From Mageeibacillus sp. UBA6980 (lineage in GTDB: Bacteria > Bacillota > Clostridia > Saccharofermentanales > Saccharofermentanaceae): a DNA stretch of 14,425 bases. The position numbers and the translations under genes were made by a program. The notes beneath the pieces were generated by a model. That model saw only the letters and a list, made by a program, of their open reading frames with translations, was not told the DNA's origin and ran no database searches. The stretch is taken from contig DJYK01000006.1 in the NCBI GenBank assembly GCA_002450095.1, positions 1-14,425 on the forward strand, given 5' to 3'. This document shows, piece by piece, positions 7,591-14,315 of this stretch. Position 1 is the stretch's first letter. Every line of letters starts with the position of its first letter.

Positions 7591-9096
7591 TTAAGCCTTA
7601 TCCGATTCGGTCATCTTATTAAGTACTTTCTTCAAAGTCTCTTCGTCTTCTTTATCCCAATATCCCTGCTTTATACGCAGAAGCCAGTCTTTATGGTCCA
7701 TATTGAGAGTGCCGTACAATTCATTCTCGAATTCATTTACCTTATCAAGGGCAATGTCGTTAAGATAACCGTTAATAACGGCATAGATGATCGCTACCTG
7801 ACAGCCGACTTCAACCGGACTGTTTCTGTCCTGCATCAACACCTTAACGATCCTCTCGCCAAGGTGAAGTCTCGCTTTGGTATCCGAATCGAGATCCGAA
7901 CCGAATTGCGAGAATTCCTGAAGCTCTCTGTACTGTGAATACAAAAGCTTAAGTTCTCCTGCGACCTTCTTCATCGCCTTAACCTGCGCCGAACCTCCTA
8001 CACGGCTTACGGAGATACCCGGATTGATAGCAGGTATTACTCCGCTGTGGAAAAGCTCGGACTCGAGAAAGATCTGTCCGTCGGTTATAGAAATGACATT
8101 CGTTGGTATATATGCGGAAACGTCTCCCGCCTGTGTCTCAACGATCGGAAGCGCCGTGATCGAACCTCCTCCGAATTCCGGCGCAACGCATGCGGCACGC
8201 TCGAGAAGTCTCGAGTGCAGGTAGAATACGTCACCGGGATATGCTTCTCTTCCCGGAGGTCTTCTGATAAGAAGTGACAGGGCTCGATAAGCAACGGCGT
8301 GTTTCGAGAGGTCATCGTAGATAATGAGAACATCCTTCCCCTGTTCACGGAAATACTCCGCCATCGCACATCCGGCATACGGAGCAATGTACTGGATAGG
8401 AGCACTCTCGGCAGCGGTCGCCGATACTACTATTGTATGCGCCATGGCACCTTCTCTTGTAAGATCTGCCACGAGCTGTACGACAGACGATGCTTTCTGA
8501 CCGATAGCAACATATACGCAGATGACATCCTTATCCTTCTGGTTAACTATCGTATCGAGGGCAATCTGAGTCTTACCCGTCTGTCTGTCACCGATGATAA
8601 GCTCACGCTGACCTCTTCCGATCGGTATCATCGAGTCTATAGCCTTGATTCCTGTCTGCAGTGGGACCGATACGCTCTTACGTTCAATGATCCCGGGAGC
8701 CTCGGCTTCGACCGGCTTGAATCCGGAATGAGGTATCGGGCCTTTGCCGTCAATCGGTTCTCCCAAAGGATCTACTACTCTTCCGAGGAAACCTTCGCCG
8801 ACGGGAACGGAGAGGACCTTGCCGGTTCTTTTTACCTTGGAGCCTTCCCTTATATCATTGCAGTCAGAGAGTATGGCGACCGATACGGTCTCTTCTTCAA
8901 GATTCTGCGCAAGTCCCACGCTGCCGTCCTCGAATTCCAAAAGCTCGGTAGACATGCAGTTACGTATTCCGTAAACGCTTGCAATACCGTCACCTACCAT
9001 TACGACGGTGCCGACTTCGCCCATATCTATCCTGTTCTTATAATTCCTGATCTGTTCTTTAAGGATATTGCTTATCTCTTCAGGTTTTCTGCTCAT
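7591..9096 (-). CDS. atpA: F1Fo ATP synthase alpha subunit
   Basis: Alpha forms the non-catalytic nucleotide-binding half of the F1 hexamer and contributes the arginine finger to the catalytic sites. The product has 501 residues, the family norm. The Walker A motif GDRQTGKT is at 169-176. The segments MIPIGRGQRELIIGDRQTGK, VLIIYDDLSKHAVAYR (Walker B region), RRPPGREAYPGDVFYLHSRL and the ISVSRVGGSAQ signature with its conserved arginine are all intact. The gene begins 1 nt after the atpH stop codon and ends 5 nt before atpG. This spacing implies translational coupling within the operon. Confidence 0.98.
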   Translation of the reverse strand: MSRKPEEISNILKEQIRNYKNRIDMGEVGTVVMVGDGIASVYGIRNCMSTELLEFEDGSVGLAQNLEEETVSVAILSDCNDIREGSKVKRTGKVLSVPVGEGFLGRVVDPLGEPIDGKGPIPHSGFKPVEAEAPGIIERKSVSVPLQTGIKAIDSMIPIGRGQRELIIGDRQTGKTQIALDTIVNQKDKDVICVYVAIGQKASSVVQLVADLTREGAMAHTIVVSATAAESAPIQYIAPYAGCAMAEYFREQGKDVLIIYDDLSKHAVAYRALSLLIRRPPGREAYPGDVFYLHSRLLERAACVAPEFGGGSITALPIVETQAGDVSAYIPTNVISITDGQIFLESELFHSGVIPAINPGISVSRVGGSAQVKAMKKVAGELKLLYSQYRELQEFSQFGSDLDSDTKARLHLGERIVKVLMQDRNSPVEVGCQVAIIYAVINGYLNDIALDKVNEFENELYGTLNMDHKDWLLRIKQGYWDKEDEETLKKVLNKMTESDKA

Positions 9097-9097
9097 A

Positions 9098-9625
9098 TCA
9101 AGATATTACTTCCTTTATATTCTTCAGATTCTTAAGTACGCTTCCGTCAAAATGCATACCGTCGACCGTAACCGTTATTCCGCCCAAAAGGCTCCTGTCA
9201 ACCGTATATGTGGCTTTTATCTTCTTACCGGTAACCTTCGTAAGCTTATCGATTAGTCTGCTCTTCTGATCTTCACTAAGTTCAACGGCACTCGTTATGA
9301 CCGCATCCGCAAGGTTTTTATAATCCTCATACATGGTGCGGAACTCATCGATCGCGGACAACAGCACATGCATATCCCTGTGCTGCATGATCACATTCAG
9401 AAAGGAAAACACCGGCTCACAGACCTGATCCTCAAATGCTTCGTTGATGCTTTGAACTCGTTCCGACTTCGGGACAGCCGGATTGATCAGATATTCGATA
9501 TAATCCGGATTCTCGTTAATAGTCTTATAAACAAGATCGAGATCCGAACTTATGACTTCCGGATGTTCGTTCTCGAGCATGATCTCGAACAACGCTATAG
9601 CATATTCTCTCCCGCCGCCGTTCAT
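9098..9625 (-). CDS. atpH: F1Fo ATP synthase delta subunit (OSCP type)
   Basis: Delta caps the F1 hexamer and ties it to the b-subunit stator. The 175-residue length is typical. The N-terminal region is helical (REYAIALFEIMLE, then a KSERVQSINEAF helix and the VFSFLNVIMQHRDM helix). The C-terminal region carries the family ending: a K-L-x-K-x-T-G-K-K-I stretch, then DRSLLGGITVTVDGMHFDGS with the conserved GG, and a final LKNLK helix. The start ATG overlaps the atpF stop by 4 nt (9622-9625), and the stop is 1 nt from the atpA ATG. Confidence 0.95.
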   Translation of the reverse strand: MNGGGREYAIALFEIMLENEHPEVISSDLDLVYKTINENPDYIEYLINPAVPKSERVQSINEAFEDQVCEPVFSFLNVIMQHRDMHVLLSAIDEFRTMYEDYKNLADAVITSAVELSEDQKSRLIDKLTKVTGKKIKATYTVDRSLLGGITVTVDGMHFDGSVLKNLKNIKEVIS

Positions 9626-10125
9626 ACGCTGCCGTCCAGATTATCTATAAAATTGTCGATAAGATCCTTATGGTCATCCATATTGATCTCACGAGCCAGG
9701 ATCTGCTCGGACATAGCTGCCGAGACATCGATTATCTCTTTTCTTATATATTCCTCGGCATCAGCTTTACTCCTCTCGGCATCGGCTTTAGCCTTACGAA
9801 TAATGGATTCGGCCTTCTCCCTCGACTCATAGAGCATGACCTCATTACGACGGTCTGCTTTCTCCGTCGCTTCCTTAACTATCTTATCCGCCTCATCCTG
9901 TGCGGTCTTCATCTTACTTTCCCATGAAGACTTGAGCTCATCCGCTTCACCCTGAGCTTTCGCCGCTTTATCGTACACGGATTCGACTTCCGTCTGCCTT
10001 TTGGCAACGATGTCCTTTACCGGCTTAAAAAGAAACTTCTTAAGGATAAGGAACAGCAAGACAAGATTAAGAAGAGAGATCACTATCTGCCAGATATTGA
10101 TCGAAATAATGTCAAGATCATTCAT
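9622..10125 (-). CDS. atpF: F1Fo ATP synthase b subunit (stator stalk)
   Basis: Subunit b anchors in the membrane through one helix and holds F1 still through a long coiled coil. The 167-residue product has one N-terminal hydrophobic helix (about residues 8-30, ending in LILKKFLFKPV, the family's F-F-KP hallmark). The rest is a long charged alpha-helical region rich in Ala, Lys, Glu and Asp to about residue 150, as expected for the right-handed coiled coil. It lies 5 nt downstream of atpE and overlaps atpH by 4 nt. Only one b-type gene is present, so a homodimeric stalk is expected. Confidence 0.96.
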   Translation of the reverse strand: MNDLDIISINIWQIVISLLNLVLLFLILKKFLFKPVKDIVAKRQTEVESVYDKAAKAQGEADELKSSWESKMKTAQDEADKIVKEATEKADRRNEVMLYESREKAESIIRKAKADAERSKADAEEYIRKEIIDVSAAMSEQILAREINMDDHKDLIDNFIDNLDGSV

Positions 10126-10130
10126 ATTGA

Positions 10131-10415
10131 TTATCCGATAGCCTCAAGAAGGATATTAACAAGTCTTCCGGGTGCTACAAAGATAAGAAGGATCGCGATA
10201 ACAAGTGCGTAAAGACCTGTTGTCTCTGCGATAGCACAACCCATAAGCATTGTAGTGGTAACGTCACCCTTGGATTCAGGCTGTCTTCCGATCGCCTCAC
10301 AGGCAGCAGCAACAGCATTACCTTCACCGATACCCGGGCCGATACCCGCGATCATAGCACATCCGGCTCCGAGCGCACATCCTCCGAGGATGATTCCGAT
10401 TGCCAATTCCAACAT
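10131..10415 (-). CDS. atpE: F1Fo ATP synthase c subunit, two-carboxylate ion site
   Basis: Subunit c forms the membrane rotor ring that carries the coupling ion. The product has 94 residues from the ATG at 10415: two hydrophobic helices joined by the polar loop GRQPE. A TTG at 10421 could add two residues, but the GGAGG site (10429-10425) lies 9 nt from the ATG and only 3 nt from the TTG. The helix 2 ion-binding segment is IAETTGLYALV, with Glu64, Thr65 and Tyr69. Helix 1 has PGIGEG, with Glu31 at the position filled by Gln in most Na+ rings. Glu31 plus Glu64 matches the two-carboxylate motif reported for the Na+-driven Fusobacterium nucleatum ring. Na+ coupling is therefore likely, though not proven by sequence alone. 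Confidence 0.97.
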   Translation of the reverse strand: MLELAIGIILGGCALGAGCAMIAGIGPGIGEGNAVAAACEAIGRQPESKGDVTTTMLMGCAIAETTGLYALVIAILLIFVAPGRLVNILLEAIG

Positions 10416-10417
10416 TT

Positions 10418-11305
10418 TCAAATACCTCCGTTTGAATTCTCGATTGATTTTTTCTTTTGAGCCCTCGCCCTCTTACGTTTAAAGTACTCGTCTTCGGGGA
10501 AGCCCCCGGATACGTAAGACATCGTAAGCATGGCGAAGATGAATGCCTGAAGTCCCCCGCTGAACAGATCAAAGTAGACCGAGAGTATAGCAGGAAGACC
10601 TATTCTCAGAAACGGGAACTGCCCGAGAAAACCCGGTAGTCTTCCGAATATAAGATTCGATAAAGTCGTAAGAAGTGCCGCAATAAGCACTGAGATGATC
10701 GATCCCGACAACACGTTTCCGTAATGCCTGAATGCCATGGATATCGGAGTCGCTATCTCACTTATTATGTTAAGCGGAGCAAGAAACGGCACAGGATCTC
10801 CGAAGCTTTTAAGATATATGAGAGGACCCGCCTTCATCTTATAGTAAGTGATAAGGATGAATGTAAGGATCGCCCAGCCTCCGACTATATTGATATCGGA
10901 TGTCGGAGGGAAAAGTCCTACGAGAGTAAGAAGGCTCGAGCATGCGGAAAGCCCTAAGATGGCTGCGATAAACGGAGCGAATCCCATGAAGAACTCTCCC
11001 ATATTGGTTTTAACGAGATTCGTGACCTTCTCAACGATCCACTCGGCAGCGATCTGACGCTTCCCTATATCCTTTGTCTTAAGATCATGTGTGAGGAAAA
11101 GACAGAAGAAAAGGATCGACAGGATAACAAGCCATGAATTAACCTGCGCTTCCGTTATGGGTAGCCCGCCGAAAGGAAGATCGAGAGTAAAGAAGATATG
11201 TGCTCCCGTTATGCTTATCCCTTCATTAACAGGAACAAACAGCACCTTTATAACTATGCCGGCAACTATAGGAAGTATCGCAAGGATAAGAAACAATATG
11301 CTCAT
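10418..11305 (-). CDS. atpB: F1Fo ATP synthase a subunit (ion channel)
   Basis: Subunit a forms the two ion half-channels beside the c ring. The 295-residue product is highly hydrophobic, with about 6-7 predicted membrane helices. The essential arginine that faces the c-ring carboxylate is Arg193, in the segment ISMAFRHYGNVLSG (family form R-L-F-G-N). The penultimate helix region (SVYFDLFSGGLQAFIFAMLT) is the conserved Q-A-F-I-F motif. The C-terminal tail is strongly basic (KRKRARAQKKK) and probably cytoplasmic. The start ATG overlaps the atpI stop by 4 nt, and its stop is 2 nt from the atpE ATG. Confidence 0.97.
   Translation of the reverse strand: MSILFLILAILPIVAGIVIKVLFVPVNEGISITGAHIFFTLDLPFGGLPITEAQVNSWLVILSILFFCLFLTHDLKTKDIGKRQIAAEWIVEKVTNLVKTNMGEFFMGFAPFIAAILGLSACSSLLTLVGLFPPTSDINIVGGWAILTFILITYYKMKAGPLIYLKSFGDPVPFLAPLNIISEIATPISMAFRHYGNVLSGSIISVLIAALLTTLSNLIFGRLPGFLGQFPFLRIGLPAILSVYFDLFSGGLQAFIFAMLTMSYVSGGFPEDEYFKRKRARAQKKKSIENSNGGI
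10425..10429 (-). promoter_or_regulatory. strong ribosome binding site for atpE
   Basis: GGAGG on the minus strand (10429-10425), inside the 3' end of atpB, lies 9 nt before the atpE ATG at 10415. A perfect site fits the need for about ten or more c subunits per enzyme, and it selects the ATG over the TTG at 10421. Confidence 0.75.
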
Positions 11306-11706
11306 TCTTCTACTTCTTCCTTCCCGGCTTTCTTGATCATAAACGTTCTCATGAATATTCCCACGGTCGGAAATACCAATGAGATTATAGCAGGGATCAG
11401 TCCTATAGGCTCTGCGAGTGAAGCAACAACGATAACAGCCGCCATCATCAAATATCTCATAGTGTGAGAGAACGATACAGTAGTCTTGGCCTGCTTGGAA
11501 TCTTTACCGAGAGCTTTCTGAAGTCCGAGCCCCATAAAGAAGAAATTCAGGATACCTGCCGACGCTCCGAGAAGATTTCCGAATAAAACAGATAAGTCCC
11601 ATCTTCCGATGATAAGATAGACTGACTCCATAAGAGCGCTTAAGATAAGCACCACAAGTGCTATATAAACTGTCTCTTTCTTAATTGCAGGATCTATCTG
11701 TTTCAA
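11302..11706 (-). CDS. atpI: ATP synthase subunit I-like membrane protein
   Basis: AtpI-family proteins are small membrane proteins that aid c-ring assembly or Mg2+ supply and are not part of the final enzyme. The 134-residue product has four hydrophobic segments (about 12-32, 38-61, 82-100 and 102-122) separated by a basic loop (GKDSKQAK), which matches the four-helix layout of the family. Sequence similarity in this family is low, so the call rests mostly on position and topology. The start codon is TTG at 11706, with AAGGAG (11720-11715) 8 nt upstream; the nearby ATG is out of frame and stops after three codons. It is the first gene of the atp operon and overlaps atpB by 4 nt. Confidence 0.82.
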   Translation of the reverse strand: MKQIDPAIKKETVYIALVVLILSALMESVYLIIGRWDLSVLFGNLLGASAGILNFFFMGLGLQKALGKDSKQAKTTVSFSHTMRYLMMAAVIVVASLAEPIGLIPAIISLVFPTVGIFMRTFMIKKAGKEEVEE

Positions 11707-11730
11707 TCTATCATCTCCTTGACCTTGCCA

Positions 11731-11759
11731 ATCTTACTACAAAATTGACCATCGGTCAA
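11731..11759 (-). promoter_or_regulatory. candidate promoter of the atp operon
   Basis: On the minus strand, TTGACC (11759-11754; 5 of 6 to consensus), 17 nt, then TAAGAT (11736-11731; 4 of 6). Transcription would start near 11724, giving a leader of about 20 nt with AAGGAG before the TTG start of atpI. The -35 box overlaps the dfrA stop codon and one arm of the hairpin at 11744-11760. Confidence 0.5.
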
Positions 11760-11760
11760 T
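11740..11760 (-). terminator. small hairpin at the end of dfrA, weak terminator or attenuator
   Basis: ATTGACC and GGTCAAT form a 7-bp perfect inverted repeat with a 3-nt loop (11744-11760). On the minus strand it is followed by only a short T run (TTTTG). The dfrA stop codon lies inside the stem. It may partly end the thyA-dfrA transcript before the atp operon. Confidence 0.45.
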
Positions 11761-12262
11761 AATCTATTCGCCTGTAATGTCTGACATTAAATGAGACTCC
11801 CGCCTCGCTTAAGACCTCGGGCTCCTCCTCGACAAGCTCCCAGTCCTTAAGCTGATCGAGATCCGGAAAGTATGCATCCGCTTCAAATGTCTTATGTATA
11901 TAAGTTATTATCGCTTCATCACAAAGATCGAGCATGCTCTTATAGACGGATTCGCCGCCGATAAGAAATATCTTCTCATCAGGATGCATCTTCTCATACT
12001 CGCGAAGTTCTTCCCTGTCATGAAGAATTACGGCTCCCTCCTTCTCAAAAGAAGTATTACGCGTAAGGATTATATTTACTCGTTTGGGTAAGAGCCGCTC
12101 CCCCGGAAAAGTAAGCAGAGTCTTTCGTCCGAACACCACTGTATTACCGGAAGTATACTTACGGAAAACGCCCTTCTGATCCTCCGGTATGGATATCAAA
12201 AGCTCTCCCTTGTTTCCTATAGCCCAATTCTCATCAACTGCAGCGATAGCCGTCATGCTCAT
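11756..12262 (-). CDS. folA: dihydrofolate reductase
   Basis: The enzyme reduces 7,8-dihydrofolate to tetrahydrofolate with NADPH in the cytoplasm. The 168-residue length is normal. Visible motifs are AAVDENWAIGNKGELL at the N-terminus and the IPED segment with the catalytic acidic residue (Asp28, aligning with E. coli Asp27). VVFGRKTLLTFPG and LIGGESVYKSML form the cofactor-binding parts. The usual L-P-W before the catalytic acid is L-L-I here (residues 21-23), a form I recall from other clostridial enzymes. The ATG at 12262 has GGGGAGG (12279-12273) 10 nt upstream and overlaps the preceding phosphatase gene by 4 nt. With thyA in the same operon it closes the dTMP/folate cycle. The symbol dfrA is also used. 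Confidence 0.96.
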   Translation of the reverse strand: MSMTAIAAVDENWAIGNKGELLISIPEDQKGVFRKYTSGNTVVFGRKTLLTFPGERLLPKRVNIILTRNTSFEKEGAVILHDREELREYEKMHPDEKIFLIGGESVYKSMLDLCDEAIITYIHKTFEADAYFPDLDQLKDWELVEEEPEVLSEAGVSFNVRHYRRIDY

Positions 12263-12987
12263 AGCGTAAGGACCTCCCCGAAATATCCTGATGAAGACAC
12301 TTTCTCGTTATTGGATGAAAGATGTGCCGTATCTCCGAAGAACTGAACTCTGAACGAAGTGATCCCCGGAACTCTTTCTTCGCTTCCTACGACCGTAACG
12401 GACGATGTCGGCATAAAGAATCCCTGCCAAAGACACGTCGGAGCAATTCCGGTCAAGTGTCCCACAAGAAGTGATGTAACACCGAAGTGACAGAACATAA
12501 CGATATTCTTATCCGAATGAGACGTAACCTTATACGTCCCGTCACTTTGTCTTATATAGCCGTACTTTCCAAGGAGCTTGTCAAACTCTCCCGTCACATG
12601 CTCATACTCATGCCGTATATCGCCGGACCTCATAAGAGGTGTATCGCACCATTTATCCTTATCATGAAGATCCTTATTGCCGTTAAAGTAAGAGGGCAAA
12701 AGATCCCAGCACATCAAATCCTCGCCGGTTGACGGCTCTTTAAGATTGTAATAGAACTCCTTAAGCCATGGAAGCGTTACGACATCGTGATCCTTACCGT
12801 TTTCTTTTCTCAGATCAAGACAGACTCTTGCCGTATCCTGAGCTCTTCCGAGAGGCGAGACATAGAAATCATCGACGTTCCATGAGTTAACCCGCCTGGC
12901 AAGAAACTTCGCTTCCTCCCATCCCCGTGGTGTAAGCGAATCTATCTCATAATCGGGTTCACAGTGTCTTACAAAGATTATATTCAT
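12259..12987 (-). CDS. histidine phosphatase family protein (phosphoglycerate-mutase-like fold)
   Basis: The 242-residue protein has the branch-1 histidine phosphatase signature. The phosphate pocket RHCEP has Arg7 and the nucleophile His8. SPLGRAQDTA has a second phosphate-binding arginine (Arg48). FCHFGV has the second catalytic histidine (His167). An acidic stretch (WLKEFYYN) lies where the proton donor is expected. The substrate cannot be told from sequence; members dephosphorylate sugar phosphates, nucleotides, cobalamin intermediates and others. It lies between thyA (1-nt TGATG overlap) and the dihydrofolate reductase gene (4-nt overlap). Co-translation with both suggests a role in folate or pyrimidine nucleotide metabolism, such as removal of a phosphate from a pterin or nucleotide. 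That link is inference. Confidence 0.9.
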   Translation of the reverse strand: MNIIFVRHCEPDYEIDSLTPRGWEEAKFLARRVNSWNVDDFYVSPLGRAQDTARVCLDLRKENGKDHDVVTLPWLKEFYYNLKEPSTGEDLMCWDLLPSYFNGNKDLHDKDKWCDTPLMRSGDIRHEYEHVTGEFDKLLGKYGYIRQSDGTYKVTSHSDKNIVMFCHFGVTSLLVGHLTGIAPTCLWQGFFMPTSSVTVVGSEERVPGITSFRVQFFGDTAHLSSNNEKVSSSGYFGEVLTL

Positions 12988-13817
12988 CAGACGGCTACCG
13001 GGATTCCTTTCACTTTCGGCCCGTACTCATAACCCTCGAGCCGGATGTTATCGGTCGTGAACTGATAAAAATCAGTAATGCCTTCGTCGATAACGAGCTT
13101 AGGCGCCTCGAACATGGGACGGGAGATAACTTCCTTAACGATGGGAACATGTCTGTCATAAACATGGGCATCTGCTATTACATGTACGAGCTCTCCGACC
13201 TCAAGCCCCGTGCACCTTGCAAACAGATGAACAAGGACCGCATACTGGCAGACGTTCCAGCCGTTGGCAACTAGCATGTCATTGCTCCTTTGATTAAGGA
13301 TGGCATTGAGTTTATTTCCCGTTACGTTAAAAGTCATCGAATAAGCACACGGATAAAGGTTCATCTCATGAAGATCCTGATGAACATAGATATTTGTCAT
13401 GATCCTTCTGCTACTGGGATTATTCTTAAGATCGAAGAGAACGCGGTCGACCTGATCCATGTCGCCTTCTTTATAGTGATGCTTTACTCCCAACTGATAA
13501 CCGTAAGCCTTGCCGATAGAGCCGTTCTCATCAGCCCACGCGTCCCAGATATGTGTCCCGAGATCCTTCACGTTATTGGATTTTTTCTGCCAGATCCACA
13601 GGATCTCATCAACGGCACCCTTAAAATTGATGTAACGCTGTGTAAGCATGGGAAACTCTTTAGACAGATCATAGCGGTTTACAACACCGAACTTCTTAAA
13701 CGTATATGCAGGTGTCCCGTCCTCCCAATGAGGTCTGACCTTCTCATTCTCGGTCGTATATCCTGAATTCAGGATGTCTTTGATATTCTGATCAAATATC
13801 TCGTCTGCCATACTCAT
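12987..13817 (-). CDS. thyA: thymidylate synthase
   Basis: The enzyme methylates dUMP to dTMP using methylenetetrahydrofolate and releases dihydrofolate. The 276-residue product resembles the Bacillus subtilis ThyA type rather than the E. coli type. Shared elements are KDLGTHIWDAWADENGSIG, KAYGYQLG, DQVDRVLFDLKNNPSSRR, RSNDM, ADAHVYDRH and the closing hydrophobic tail. The catalytic cysteine is Cys157 in LYPCAYSMTF. In the loop usually reading D-x-x-L-G-x-P-F-N this protein has DMLVANGWN, a divergent version of the substrate loop. The ATG at 13817 lies 8 nt after GGAGG (13830-13826), which favours it over the in-frame ATG at 13811. It is the first gene of the thyA-phosphatase-DHFR operon. Confidence 0.96.
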   Translation of the reverse strand: MSMADEIFDQNIKDILNSGYTTENEKVRPHWEDGTPAYTFKKFGVVNRYDLSKEFPMLTQRYINFKGAVDEILWIWQKKSNNVKDLGTHIWDAWADENGSIGKAYGYQLGVKHHYKEGDMDQVDRVLFDLKNNPSSRRIMTNIYVHQDLHEMNLYPCAYSMTFNVTGNKLNAILNQRSNDMLVANGWNVCQYAVLVHLFARCTGLEVGELVHVIADAHVYDRHVPIVKEVISRPMFEAPKLVIDEGITDFYQFTTDNIRLEGYEYGPKVKGIPVAV

Positions 13818-13851
13818 AGGCGGTTCCTCCGCTATTTAAGATACTTTAAAT

Positions 13852-13860
13852 ATAATAACA
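13852..13860 (-). promoter_or_regulatory. candidate extended -10 promoter of the thyA operon
   Basis: On the minus strand the sequence TGTTATTAT (13860-13852 region) gives a TGn extension plus TATTAT (5 of 6 to consensus), about 35 nt before the thyA ATG. No convincing -35 box is seen at 17 nt, which is tolerated in extended -10 promoters. The rest of the 13831-13924 spacer shows no gene. Confidence 0.4.
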
Positions 13861-13924
13861 TACTTATTCGATCTTACATGACCGGGCTTTTCAAAATATA
13901 TTGAACTCTTTATCGTCAACCCCC

Positions 13925-13953
13925 TTGCATTAAATCCTAACTTGTACTATTAT
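13925..13953 (+). promoter_or_regulatory. candidate promoter of the tRNA-Pro pair
   Basis: TTGCAT (13925-13930), 17 nt, then TATTAT (13948-13953). The -35 box is weak (3 of 6) but the spacing is ideal. The first tRNA begins about 25 nt after the expected transcription start. Confidence 0.5.
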
Positions 13954-13984
13954 TTTATAGCTGTCTTGGCTTTACTCGGAATAT

Positions 13985-14060
13985 CGGGGTGTGGCTCAGG
14001 TGGTAGAGTGCTTGCTTCGGGAGCAAGAGGCCGTGGGTTCGAGTCCCGCCACTCCGACCA
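13985..14060 (+). tRNA. tRNA-Pro (anticodon CGG)
   Basis: A 76-nt cloverleaf with encoded CCA. Acceptor CGGGGTG pairs with CACTCCG, with one G-T wobble. Anticodon stem CTTGC/GCAAG closes the loop TTCGGGA, giving anticodon CGG, which reads CCG. The T arm is GTGGG/CCCGC around TTCGAGT. It is the first of two tandem tRNA-Pro genes. Confidence 0.96.
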
Positions 14061-14089
14061 GCTTTCCGAATAAGTACATGACAGAATAT

Positions 14090-14166
14090 CGGGGTGTAGC
14101 TCAGGTGGCTAGAGTGCTTGCTTAGGGAGCAAGAGGTCGTGGGTTCAAGTCCCGTCACTCCGACCA
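14090..14166 (+). tRNA. tRNA-Pro (anticodon AGG)
   Basis: A 77-nt cloverleaf with encoded CCA and the same acceptor and anticodon stems as the upstream gene. The loop is TTAGGGA, giving anticodon AGG. It differs from its neighbour by an A for C at position 34, an extra C in the D loop, A for G at position 9, and three changes in the variable/T-arm region. One of these leaves a G-T pair next to a T-G pair at the top of the T stem. A34 in a bacterial tRNA-Pro is rare and would need deamination to inosine by TadA to read CCU/CCC/CCA. It may instead be a decaying copy. Confidence 0.9.
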
Positions 14167-14168
14167 GC

Positions 14169-14202
14169 AGAACCCCTTATTTTAAGGGGTTCTTTCTTTT
14201 TT
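14169..14202 (+). terminator. rho-independent terminator of the tRNA-Pro unit
   Basis: A perfect 11-bp stem, AGAACCCCTTA (14169-14179) with TAAGGGGTTCT (14183-14193), closes a TTT loop and is followed by TTCTTTTTT. It begins 3 nt after the second tRNA. Confidence 0.93.
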
Positions 14203-14208
14203 AATTCC

Positions 14209-14230
14209 ATTCTGGTGCAATTCTGGTGCA
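14209..14230 (+). repeat. 11-bp tandem direct repeat after the tRNA terminator
   Basis: ATTCTGGTGCA occurs twice back to back (14209-14219 and 14220-14230). It lies just downstream of the tRNA terminator, a place where integrative elements often leave attachment or recombinase arm sites. No integrase is visible in the window. Confidence 0.8.
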
Positions 14231-14315
14231 ACTTTTTCAAGAAATCCACTATAGATCTTTAATTGTTCAAAAACAAATTGTTTCCTGCTCAAAACAGCTA
14301 CAAAGCACTACAATA

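Noticed and set aside
8299..9135. A 278-codon plus-strand frame opposite atpA.
   Set aside because: It lies antisense to a fully conserved alpha-subunit gene, has no ribosome site or recognisable domain, and reflects codon bias of atpA.
10416..10421. TTG start of atpE at 10421.
   Set aside because: It lies only 3 nt from the GGAGG site, whereas the ATG at 10415 has a 9-nt spacing and gives a normal N-terminus.
13914..13919. TTGACG on the minus strand as a -35 box for thyA.
   Set aside because: TATATT follows after only about 13 nt and no -10 box occurs at 16-18 nt. The extended -10 nearer the gene is more plausible.
13955..14158. Minus-strand frame of 67 codons across the tRNA-Pro genes.
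   Set aside because: It is the antisense of the two tRNAs. Its product, with a repeated THGLLLPKQAL-type segment, is a familiar false protein arising from tRNA genes.
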